Source of the DNA: Lachnospiraceae bacterium | GTDB lineage: Bacteria > Bacillota > Clostridia > Lachnospirales > Lachnospiraceae | Assembly (NCBI GenBank): GCA_029068665.1 | Contig: JAIECC010000129.1 | Location: 1-8,284, forward strand | Reading direction: 5' to 3' | Length of the DNA: 8,284 nt | Part shown: piece by piece, positions 1-5,788 of the stretch | Layout of the letters: each line of letters begins with the position of its first letter | Numbering within the stretch: the stretch's first letter is position 1 | The notes under the pieces: generated by a model | Seen by the model: the letters and a program-made list of their open reading frames with translations, nothing else | Databases searched by the model: none | What the model was told of the DNA's origin: nothing | Position numbers and translations under genes: made by a program

Positions 1-174
1 GTGGGATATATCTGTACAGTCTGAATCACTGCATCCCATTCCGCTGACAAATACTGCTGTGCCGGAAGTATTGTTCTGAAGCAGGGAATTTGAATCCGCA
101 GGTATTTCATTTTTACCGCATCCGGTCATAAATAGCAGGCATACCAATGTAGCGCTACAAAGAAGCTTCTTCAT
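1..174 (-). CDS. Putative lipoprotein, N-terminal part (runs off the left edge)
   Basis: An open minus-strand frame starts at the ATG at 174-172 and stays open for 58 codons to the window edge. The N-terminus MKKLLC followed by a hydrophobic stretch and the lipobox-like MTGC (Cys19) is a typical type II (lipoprotein) signal peptide, so the mature protein should be lipid-anchored outside the membrane. After Cys19 comes a polar, Asn/Ser-rich linker, then a short hydrophobic stretch TAVFVSGMGC and the motif GCSDSDC, with Cys48 and Cys53 that could form a disulfide or bind a ligand. An AGGTGG ribosome binding site (187-182) lies 7 nt before the start, which supports the start choice. The gene is transcribed away from the asp23 run. 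I do not recognise the family; the C-terminal part needed for identification is outside the window. Confidence 0.72.
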   Translation of the reverse strand, partial: MKKLLCSATLVCLLFMTGCGKNEIPADSNSLLQNNTSGTAVFVSGMGCSDSDCTDISH

Positions 175-189
175 ATATCTTCCACCTTT

Positions 190-203
190 CGAACTTGTTT
201 TCG
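190..203. promoter_or_regulatory. Short inverted repeat in the lipoprotein leader, weak LexA-box resemblance
   Basis: CGAA and TTCG arms flank a 6-bp spacer (CTTGTT). The site resembles the Gram-positive LexA/DinR box CGAAC-N4-GTTCG but has T in place of the highly conserved G of the right arm. It sits just downstream of the candidate lipoprotein promoter, where a repressor could act. A four-base-arm palindrome is expected fairly often by chance, so this is only a candidate operator. Confidence 0.15.
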
Positions 204-228
204 TTGTTTTATCACGCTTGTACAAAAA

Positions 229-258
229 AGTATAGCATATAAAATTAAAAATATGCAA
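229..258 (-). promoter_or_regulatory. Candidate promoter of the lipoprotein gene
   Basis: On the minus strand a TATACT -10 box (234-229) is preceded by TGC, giving an extended -10, with TTGCAT (258-253) as a weak -35 at 18 bp spacing. Transcription would start near 222, leaving a leader of about 48 nt with the ribosome binding site of the lipoprotein gene. The surroundings are AT-rich, so chance matches are possible. Confidence 0.5.
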
Positions 259-307
259 ATATATTCCCAACTACCATTAGTTTGGCGTCTGCATGGCTAA
301 AAGTTTG

Positions 308-335
308 TTGCAAATGTGTATAAATTTGATATAAT
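308..335 (+). promoter_or_regulatory. Promoter of the asp23-nusB-xseA run
   Basis: A perfect extended -10 element, TG-A-TATAAT (TG at 327-328, TATAAT at 330-335), follows a 4/6 -35 box TTGCAA (308-313) with a 16-bp spacer. The predicted start of transcription is near 342, giving a leader of about 34 nt before the asp23 ATG. This is the best sigma-A type promoter in the window and probably the main one for the downstream genes. Confidence 0.72.
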
Positions 336-375
336 AGAGGAAATGTTATAGGTAAGTACGTTAGGAGGATAGAGT

Positions 376-816
376 ATGGCAATGGAAATAGAACATCAGG
401 AAGGCTATCATTTACATGAATCCAGTATTTTTGGTGAAGTACAGATTGCAGATGAAGTGGTTGCAATCATTTCCGGTCTGGCTGCATTAGAGGTAGAGGG
501 CGTAGCAAAGATGAGCGGAAATGTTCCCAATGAGCTGGTAAGCAGACTGGGAATGAAGAATCTTTCCAAGGGTGTAAAGGTAGAAGTATCGCCGGAAAGT
601 GTAATGATTGATCTGGCGTTGGAGATGAAATACGGATATAGTATTCCAAAGGTATCCGGACAGGTACAGGAACGGGTAAAGAGTGCCATTGAGAGTATGA
701 CTGGTCTGTGTGTAGAACGGGTCAATGTGCGGATTGTTGGTGTTGCAGTGGACAAGCCGCAGAAGAGTCAGAAATCACAGAAGTCGCAACGAACCGTTCA
801 TGTGGTCAAGAAATAG
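376..816 (+). CDS. Asp23/Gls24 family envelope-stress-related protein (YqhY type)
   Basis: The 146-residue protein belongs to the Asp23/Gls24 (DUF322) family. Visible family blocks are IADEVVAIISGLAALEVEGV (24-43), an acidic/hydrophobic strand ending in the YGYSIP motif (86-91), QVQERVKSAIESMTG (96-110) and the strand VNVRIVGVAV (116-125). There is no signal peptide or membrane segment, so it should be cytoplasmic. In Firmicutes, Asp23 proteins are linked to cell-envelope homeostasis, and the paralogue next to nusB is YqhY, linked in Bacillus to fatty-acid synthesis; the exact activity is not known. A perfect AGGAGG (363-368) 7 nt before the ATG fixes the start. The C-terminal tail holds three QKS repeats (129-137) and is basic, unlike the conserved core. 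It is the first gene of the run, directly behind the promoter at 308-335. Family assignment is firm; precise function is not. Confidence 0.93.
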   Translation: MAMEIEHQEGYHLHESSIFGEVQIADEVVAIISGLAALEVEGVAKMSGNVPNELVSRLGMKNLSKGVKVEVSPESVMIDLALEMKYGYSIPKVSGQVQERVKSAIESMTGLCVERVNVRIVGVAVDKPQKSQKSQKSQRTVHVVKK

Positions 817-841
817 GAATTCCAATGGAAGGAACTTGATT

Positions 842-861
842 CCCCGTTGCTTGCAGCGGGG
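842..861 (+). promoter_or_regulatory. GC-rich RNA hairpin with CUUG tetraloop after asp23
   Basis: CCCCGTTG and CAGCGGGG form an 8-bp stem with one G-T wobble around a CTTG loop, a known very stable tetraloop class when closed by G-C. It lies 26 nt after the asp23 stop codon. It is followed by TTGTT and then mixed sequence, so the T-tract of a normal intrinsic terminator is poor. It may act as a partial terminator or as a block to 3' exonucleases that raises asp23 mRNA over nusB mRNA; both roles are inference. Confidence 0.55.
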
Positions 862-870
862 TTGTTGACT

Positions 871-907
871 GATGGGGACAGATCTGTGATGCAGATGTGT
901 CCTCATT
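871..907 (+). promoter_or_regulatory. Long imperfect RNA hairpin before nusB
   Basis: A 10-bp outer stem (GATGGGGACA with TGTCCTCATT, two G-T wobbles), a single G-G mismatch and a 5-bp inner stem (ATCTG with CAGAT) enclose the 5-nt loop TGATG. No T-tract follows, so it is not a standard terminator. It ends 25 nt before the nusB ribosome binding site and does not cover it. It may be an RNA-processing or stability element, or a small palindromic repeat unit; the GGGGACAGATCTG arm resembles palindromes I associate with REP-type elements. Confidence 0.5.
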
Positions 908-943
908 TAGCGACTACCAGAATCAGATAAGTGGAGGAATATT

Positions 944-1372
944 ATGACAAGACGGCAGCTGCGGGAAAGCATTTTTAAGGCATTGTTCCGGATGGAATTC
1001 AATACTCCGGAGGAGTGGAAGGAACAGTTGGAGTTCCATTTACAGGAATTGGCGGAACAGGAGCAGGAGGATGGAACCATAGTCTTTGCGGAAGAGCAGG
1101 ATTTGGAATATGTGAGACAGAAGACCACGGATGTTTATAGCCATCTGGAAGAACTGGATGCAACCATTGAAGCGTATACAGAGGGCTGGAAGCTGAATCG
1201 AATCGGAAAAGCAGAGCTGGCAATCCTGAGACTGGCAGTTTATGAAATACAGTTTGATGATGAAGTTCCTCAGGGGGTTGCCATTAATGAGGCAGTAGAA
1301 CTATCCAAGCTGTACTGCGATGATGCAAAGGGATTTGTAAATGCCGTTTTGGGCAAACTGGTAAAGGAATAG
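944..1372 (+). CDS. nusB: Transcription antitermination factor NusB
   Basis: NusB binds boxA RNA together with NusE (ribosomal protein S10) and joins the antitermination complex on rRNA transcripts. The 142-residue length matches the family. It shows the N-terminal RRQLRESIFKALF helix (3-15), the core helix ILRLAVYEI (94-102), the P-x-G-VAINEAVELSK signature (109-122) and the C-terminal FVNAVL (131-136; FVNGVL in most homologues). An acidic loop at 35-52 separates the two helical halves. GGAGG (933-937), 6 nt before the ATG, supports the start. It follows asp23 after a 127-bp gap with two hairpins and has no convincing promoter of its own, so it is probably read from the asp23 promoter with possible attenuation. 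The xseA gene follows after 26 bp. Confidence 0.96.
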   Translation: MTRRQLRESIFKALFRMEFNTPEEWKEQLEFHLQELAEQEQEDGTIVFAEEQDLEYVRQKTTDVYSHLEELDATIEAYTEGWKLNRIGKAELAILRLAVYEIQFDDEVPQGVAINEAVELSKLYCDDAKGFVNAVLGKLVKE

Positions 1373-1398
1373 CCTTAAATCCCGTATGGAGGCGGAAT

Positions 1399-2616
1399 AT
1401 GCAGAAAAGAATCTATTCGGTAGGACAGATCAATACATATATTAAGAATATGTTTCAGGGGGATTATCTGTTATCCGGATTATATATGAAGGGTGAGGTA
1501 TCCAATTGTAAATACCATTCCTCCGGCCATATTTACTTTAGCCTGAAGGATGGAACCGGTGCCATGGCATGTGTTATGTTCAAGGGAAATCGGGCTTCGG
1601 GCCTGAAGTTCCGTCTGGAGGATGGGCAGTGTGTGATTCTGGAGGGGAATATTTCCGTCTATGAGCGGGATGGAAAGTATCAGATGTATGTCAGAGAGGT
1701 CACACTGGATGGAACAGGAGCCTTATATGAGGAGTACGAGCGTTTAAAGGAAAAGCTCTTCGAAGAAGGATTGTTTGATTTTGAAATAAAGAAACCGATT
1801 CCGCCCTATCCCAAACGGGTAGGTGTGGTTACTGCACCCACCGGTGCCGCTATCCAGGATATACGAAATATTGCGAAGCGCAGGAATCCATATGTGCAGT
1901 TGATTTTATATCCGGCAAAGGTACAGGGAGAAGGCGCTGCCGCTACGATTGTGAAAGGCATTCAGGTTCTGGATGCTATGGGTGTGGATACCATAATCAT
2001 TGGACGGGGCGGCGGTTCCATCGAGGACCTGTGGGCATTTAATGAGGAATGTGTTGCCCGTGCCATTTATGAGGCAAAAACCCCGATTATCTCCGGCACC
2101 GGACATGAGGTGGATAATACCATTGCAGATTATGCTGCGGACCTGCGGGCACCCACCCCTTCCGCTGCCTGTGAACTGGCGATTCCGGATTATATGGAGA
2201 TCCGGAGCCGGGTAGAGCATTTAAGGATGCAAATGAATCAGATTATGAAACGGAAGCTGGAGCAGGAGCGGCTGAAATGGCAGAAATATCAAATAATGCT
2301 TCAGCACCAGAATCCGGTTGCCAGACTGGAGCAGCAAAAGCAGTATCGGGATGAGCTTTGGGACCGTCTGCAGCAGTTGATGAAGCAGCGGATGGAACGC
2401 TGTCGGCATCAGCTGGCATTGCTGACGGAGCAGCTTCATGGGAATTCCCCCACAGCCAGGCTGATACGTGGGTATGGTTATCTGGAGGCCCAAGGGAAAC
2501 CAGTGTGTTCCATCGGACAGGTTCAGACCGGGGATGTACTGCAGATTACCATTCAGGATGGAAGCATGAAGACCAGAGTAGAAGCAATCGAAGCCGGAGA
2601 AATCCCGCTTTTGTAA
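1399..2616 (+). CDS. xseA: Exodeoxyribonuclease VII large subunit
   Basis: XseA is the catalytic subunit of exonuclease VII, which degrades single-stranded DNA from both ends to oligonucleotides in repair. The 405 residues are in the usual range for Clostridia, shorter than the roughly 456 of E. coli. An N-terminal OB fold for DNA binding covers about 1-105 (GEVSNCKYHSSGHIYFSLKD at 32-51). The catalytic domain starts near 135 with PKRVGVVTAPTGAAIQDI; the expected active-site residues are seen as Asp154, Arg203 in GRGGGSIEDLW, and His236 and Asp239 in GTGHEVD. A long Gln/Lys/Glu-rich helical region (about 265-345) fits the coiled coil that carries XseB, and a C-terminal RGYG segment (357-360) ends the protein. 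GGAGG at 1388-1392 lies 6 nt before the ATG. The small subunit gene xseB follows 28 bp later, as expected for equal control. Confidence 0.97.
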   Translation: MQKRIYSVGQINTYIKNMFQGDYLLSGLYMKGEVSNCKYHSSGHIYFSLKDGTGAMACVMFKGNRASGLKFRLEDGQCVILEGNISVYERDGKYQMYVREVTLDGTGALYEEYERLKEKLFEEGLFDFEIKKPIPPYPKRVGVVTAPTGAAIQDIRNIAKRRNPYVQLILYPAKVQGEGAAATIVKGIQVLDAMGVDTIIIGRGGGSIEDLWAFNEECVARAIYEAKTPIISGTGHEVDNTIADYAADLRAPTPSAACELAIPDYMEIRSRVEHLRMQMNQIMKRKLEQERLKWQKYQIMLQHQNPVARLEQQKQYRDELWDRLQQLMKQRMERCRHQLALLTEQLHGNSPTARLIRGYGYLEAQGKPVCSIGQVQTGDVLQITIQDGSMKTRVEAIEAGEIPLL

Positions 2617-2644
2617 AGGAAGGAACAGGCAGGAGGATGGAGAA

Positions 2645-2887
2645 ATGAAGGAAACTCAGCCAAAGAACGGGGAACAGGAGAAGCAGGTTACAGTAGAGGA
2701 GGCATTTGCACAGCTTTCTGATATTGTAGAGCAAATGGAGACACCGGAGGTGACCCTGGAGGATTCTATGCAGCTATATCGAAAAGGAATTGCACTGTTG
2801 GCCCAATGTGGAGATACCTTAGACCGAATGGAGCAGGAAATGATTACCTTAACGGAAGAAGGAGAGATACCGGATGGAGAAGCTTAA
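2645..2887 (+). CDS. xseB: Exodeoxyribonuclease VII small subunit
   Basis: XseB is the non-catalytic subunit that binds in several copies along the helical arm of XseA. The 80-residue protein has the family pattern: an FAQLSDIVEQME helix (21-32), the V-TLEDSMQLYRKGIALLAQC segment (36-55) and a terminal helix with Glu-rich tail. The first 14 residues are polar and probably disordered. AGGAGG (2631-2636), 8 nt upstream, supports the start; an earlier ATG at 2637 is in another frame and stops after three codons. The last 14 nt overlap the start of ispA, which suggests translational coupling. Confidence 0.95.
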   Translation: MKETQPKNGEQEKQVTVEEAFAQLSDIVEQMETPEVTLEDSMQLYRKGIALLAQCGDTLDRMEQEMITLTEEGEIPDGEA

Positions 2888-3752
2888 AAAGCGGGTGGAA
2901 GAAATCGAAGCTGTGATTCATGCCTATATGCCTGTGGCAGAAGGACATGCAAAAACCGTAATCGAAGCTATGAATTATACCATGGATGCGGGAGGAAAGC
3001 GGCTGCGTCCCATGCTGATGCAGGAAACCTACCGGATGCTTGGGGGAAATGAGAACATTGTAGAACCATTTATGGCGGCCATCGAAATGATTCATACCTA
3101 TTCTCTGATTCATGACGACCTGCCGGCACTGGATAATGATGATTACCGGAGAGGCCGTAAGACGGCACACAAGGTGTACGGAGAAGCCATGGCGATTCTG
3201 GCTGGAGATGGGCTGCTGAACTATGCTTACGAAACAGCAGCAAAAGCATTTGACATGACAGAGGATTTATCCACTGTGGTACGGGCATATACCGTTCTGA
3301 CGCAAAAGCCGGGGATTTATGGCATGATTGGCGGACAGACCGCAGATGTGGAGCTGACAGGAAAACCTTTGACGGAAGAAGTTCTGGAATATATCTATGA
3401 CAATAAAACCGGTGCGTTGATTGAAGCATCTATGATGATTGGTGCCATTCTGGCAGGTGCTGCCGGGGATACCGTAACAAAAATCCAGCAGTTAGCAGGC
3501 ATTGTGGGACGGGCATTTCAGATTCAGGATGATATTCTGGATATTGAAGGGACAGAAGAAGAGCTGGGAAAACCTTTGCACAGCGACGAAGAAAACGGAA
3601 AGACCACCTATGTTACCCTCTATGGTCTGGAACAGGCAAAAGCAGAGGTTGTGCAGTTATCCCAGGAGGCTGTGGCACTGTTAGACAATATTCCGGGAGA
3701 GAATCCGTTCCTGAGAGAATTGATTCTTTCTCTGATACAGCGTAGAAAATAA
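2874..3752 (+). CDS. ispA: Polyprenyl synthetase, probable (2E,6E)-farnesyl diphosphate synthase
   Basis: The enzyme joins isopentenyl diphosphate to dimethylallyl and geranyl diphosphate to make the C15 farnesyl diphosphate used for undecaprenyl and other lipids; it is a soluble class I trans-prenyltransferase. All key motifs are seen in 292 residues: GGKRLRP (40-46), first Asp-rich motif DDLPALD (81-87) followed by RRG (92-94), GMIGGQ (150-155), KT (178-179) and second Asp-rich motif DDILD (219-223). The YSLIH stretch just before the first Asp motif matches bacterial IspA, which favours farnesyl over longer products, though chain length cannot be proved from this. The ATG lies within the end of xseB (14-nt overlap), with AAGGAG at 2859-2864 as ribosome binding site. 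It is followed by dxs, the first enzyme of the MEP pathway that supplies its substrates. Confidence 0.95.
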   Translation: MEKLKKRVEEIEAVIHAYMPVAEGHAKTVIEAMNYTMDAGGKRLRPMLMQETYRMLGGNENIVEPFMAAIEMIHTYSLIHDDLPALDNDDYRRGRKTAHKVYGEAMAILAGDGLLNYAYETAAKAFDMTEDLSTVVRAYTVLTQKPGIYGMIGGQTADVELTGKPLTEEVLEYIYDNKTGALIEASMMIGAILAGAAGDTVTKIQQLAGIVGRAFQIQDDILDIEGTEEELGKPLHSDEENGKTTYVTLYGLEQAKAEVVQLSQEAVALLDNIPGENPFLRELILSLIQRRK

Positions 3753-3771
3753 GGGAACGACACGTTATAAT
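3743..3771 (+). promoter_or_regulatory. Candidate internal promoter before dxs
   Basis: A perfect TATAAT (3766-3771) lies 17 bp after TAGAAA (3743-3748; 4/6 match to TTGACA) across the ispA stop codon. Transcription would begin near 3778, only about 14 nt before the dxs ATG. If real it would let dxs be expressed separately from ispA. A -10 match alone can occur by chance in such AT-rich spacers. Confidence 0.35.
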
Positions 3772-3791
3772 TTTTGTGGATGGAATGAAGC

Positions 3792-5681
3792 ATGAGCGTA
3801 TTAGATAAGATAACAAAGCCGAATGATATCAAGCGGCTGAATAAAAGCGAATATCCGGTACTGGCACAGGAAATCCGGGAGTTTCTGCTGCAGCATGTGA
3901 GCCGGACCGGCGGACATCTGGCTTCCAATCTGGGAACCGTGGAGCTGACCATGGCACTGCATCTGGTATTGGATTTTCCAGTGGATAAGCTGATTTGGGA
4001 TGTAGGGCATCAGGCGTATACCCATAAGCTTTTGACCGGACGAAAGGAAGAATTCGAGCATTTACGGGAATTCGGCGGAATGAGCGGTTTTCCCAAGCAG
4101 AATGAAAGTTCCTGCGACTGCTTTGATACAGGGCATAGTTCTACGTCCATTTCGGCAGCACTAGGCTTTGCGGAAGCCAAGGAAATCATGGGAACAGATG
4201 AATCGGTAATCGCTGTGATCGGAGATGGAGCCTTATCCGGTGGACTGGCATATGAGGCTTTGAATAATATGGCACGGTTGAAGTCCAGTATGGTAGTGGT
4301 ATTGAATGACAATGAGATGTCGATTTCGGAAAATGTAGGAGGCATGTCTCATTATCTGAACAAGATTCGTTCTGCCCAGGCTTACAATGACTTTAAGGCA
4401 GGAGTGGCGGATACCATTTTACGGATTCCCATTGCCGGTCATGACATTGCATTATCCGTAAAGCGTTCCAAGGACAGTATCAAGCATCTGCTGGTGCCGG
4501 GGATGTTTTTTGAAGATATGGGCATTACTTATATCGGGCCAATAGACGGACACAATATCCAGCAAATGGTAGAAAGTCTGGTTTCTGCCATTGAACTGCA
4601 GCGTCCGGTAGTGGTTCATGTGAAAACCATTAAGGGAAAAGGATATTCTTATGCAGAAAAGCATCCTTGCTATTTCCATGGCGTTGCACCGTTTAATCTG
4701 GCAACGGGAAAGGTACTGGAGAAAAAGGAAAAACCCGGATATACGGATATATTTGCCCGAAAAATGCTAGCATTGGCAAAGCAGAATCAAAAGGTAGTGG
4801 CAATTACCGCTGCCATGGCAGAAGGAACCGGGTTAAAACGATTTCGGGAACAATATCCGGAGCGATTTTTCGATGTGGGAATTGCGGAGCAGCATGCAGT
4901 TACCTTCGCAGCCGGGCTGGCAGCGGCAGGAATGATTCCAGTAGTTGCAGTGTATTCTTCCTTTTTGCAGCGGGCCTATGACCAGATTCTGCATGATGTC
5001 TGCATTCAGAACCTTCATGTGATATTTGCCATTGACCGTTCCGGACTGGTGGGCGCAGACGGTGCTACCCATCAGGGAATCTTTGACATCAGCTATTTGT
5101 CGGAAATTCCCAATATGACCATTTTGTCTCCGAAAAACCGGTATGAGATGGATGCTGCCTTTGATTTTGCCTATCATTGGACCGGGCCTGTGGCTATTCG
5201 TTATCCCAGAGGAACGGCATGTGATCAATGGAAGGAGTTTCAGGCTCCTATGGAGTATGGAAAAAGTGAAATCCTGTATCAGGGACAGGACATTGCCATT
5301 CTGGCAGTGGGAAATATGCTGGAAGAGGCACAAAAGACATATGATATTCTAAAACAGGCGGGACAGAATCCGACCTTGGTAAATGTACGGTTTGTCAAGC
5401 CTTTGGACCGGAAGCTGCTGGAGGAATTGGGGCAGACCCACTCCCTGATCTGTACGATGGAGGAAAATGTATGGAGCGGCGGTTATGGTCAGGCTGTTGG
5501 CGGGTACTTAAAAGAAACTGGTAATGAAAAGGCAAAATTTATTTCTTTTGCCATAGAAGACCAGTTTGTCGAGCATGGCAGTATTCCGGAATTGCGGAAG
5601 ATGCTGGGGCTGGACGGTGAACATATGGCAGCACGGATACTAGGAGCCCTGAGATTTGACCTGAGGAGGGACCCATCGTAG
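3792..5681 (+). CDS. dxs: 1-deoxy-D-xylulose-5-phosphate synthase
   Basis: Dxs condenses pyruvate and glyceraldehyde 3-phosphate, using thiamine diphosphate and Mg, to DXP, the entry compound of the MEP isoprenoid pathway and a precursor of thiamine and pyridoxal. The 629 residues (E. coli about 620) contain the N-terminal ThDP domain with His42, WDVGHQAYTHKLLTGR (69-84), the GDGALSGG to NDN metal/ThDP motif (144-174) and GPIDGHN (249-255); the central transketolase-like domain with the catalytic Glu366 in DVGIAEQHAVTF and DRSGLVGADGATHQG (415-429, His427); and the C-terminal transketolase domain from about 495. The start fits the family N-terminus (VLDKI), but the ribosome binding site is weak (GGA at 3782-3784). 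The last ten or so residues (LRFDLRRDPS) extend past the usual end and are encoded inside a repeat region. Next to ispA, this makes a small isoprenoid block. Confidence 0.97.
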   Translation: MSVLDKITKPNDIKRLNKSEYPVLAQEIREFLLQHVSRTGGHLASNLGTVELTMALHLVLDFPVDKLIWDVGHQAYTHKLLTGRKEEFEHLREFGGMSGFPKQNESSCDCFDTGHSSTSISAALGFAEAKEIMGTDESVIAVIGDGALSGGLAYEALNNMARLKSSMVVVLNDNEMSISENVGGMSHYLNKIRSAQAYNDFKAGVADTILRIPIAGHDIALSVKRSKDSIKHLLVPGMFFEDMGITYIGPIDGHNIQQMVESLVSAIELQRPVVVHVKTIKGKGYSYAEKHPCYFHGVAPFNLATGKVLEKKEKPGYTDIFARKMLALAKQNQKVVAITAAMAEGTGLKRFREQYPERFFDVGIAEQHAVTFAAGLAAAGMIPVVAVYSSFLQRAYDQILHDVCIQNLHVIFAIDRSGLVGADGATHQGIFDISYLSEIPNMTILSPKNRYEMDAAFDFAYHWTGPVAIRYPRGTACDQWKEFQAPMEYGKSEILYQGQDIAILAVGNMLEEAQKTYDILKQAGQNPTLVNVRFVKPLDRKLLEELGQTHSLICTMEENVWSGGYGQAVGGYLKETGNEKAKFISFAIEDQFVEHGSIPELRKMLGLDGEHMAARILGALRFDLRRDPS

Positions 5682-5781
5682 ATGGGAGGAGTCCTGAGGT
5701 CGGCTTGCAGTAGAGTATAACGGAAGTCGGTAAGGAGCCCTGAGGTCGGCTTGTAGTAGAATGTAAATATAGATATAATGG
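5643..5781 (+). repeat. Imperfect tandem repeats of about 46 bp at the dxs end and in the dxs-tlyA gap
   Basis: Two 27-bp copies beginning GGAG(T/C)CCTGAGGTCGG (5688-5714 and 5734-5760) match at 25 of 27 positions with a period of 46 bp. A third, degenerate start of the unit (GGAGCCCTGAG, 5643-5653) lies 45 bp upstream, inside the dxs coding region. Each unit carries the near-palindrome CCTGAGG. The second half of the units has diverged. The dxs stop codon falls in the loop of a CCCATC-GTA-GATGGG hairpin (5672-5686) within the array. The function is unknown; it may be a simple tandem duplication or a regulatory repeat. Confidence 0.6.
5751..5779 (+). promoter_or_regulatory. Candidate promoter close to tlyA
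   Basis: TTGTAG (5751-5756) and a perfect TATAAT (5774-5779) are 17 bp apart. The -35 lies in the last copy of the tandem repeat. The -10 ends only 9 bp before the tlyA ATG, so a transcript from it would be nearly leaderless and would lose the GGTGAT ribosome binding site (5780-5785); this argues against it, so confidence is low. Confidence 0.2.
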
Positions 5782-5788
5782 TGATAGC

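Noticed and set aside
408..755. Minus-strand open frame of 115 codons opposite asp23
   Set aside because: It is the antisense shadow of a well-supported gene, has Ser/Thr/Pro-rich composition without any family motif and no ribosome binding site.
865..893. Possible promoter for nusB starting with TTGACT (865-870)
   Set aside because: The -35 is good (5/6), but at 16-18 bp spacing there is no acceptable -10 (GATGCA at best), and the area is taken up by the long hairpin.
3756..3775. AACG-ACA-CGTT mini-hairpin followed by a T run after ispA, considered as a terminator
   Set aside because: The stem is only 4 bp and the Ts are separated from it by ATAA; it is too weak for intrinsic termination.
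4833..5333. Minus-strand open frame of 166 codons opposite dxs
   Set aside because: The plus strand encodes the catalytic core of Dxs here. The antisense translation has no recognisable domain and is a codon-bias artefact.
5682..5720. A 12-codon open frame beginning directly after the dxs stop codon (TAG-ATG), MGGVLRSACSRV
   Set aside because: AGGAGG (5664-5669) is 12 nt away, rather far, and the peptide has no features; it lies inside the tandem repeat and is most likely chance.
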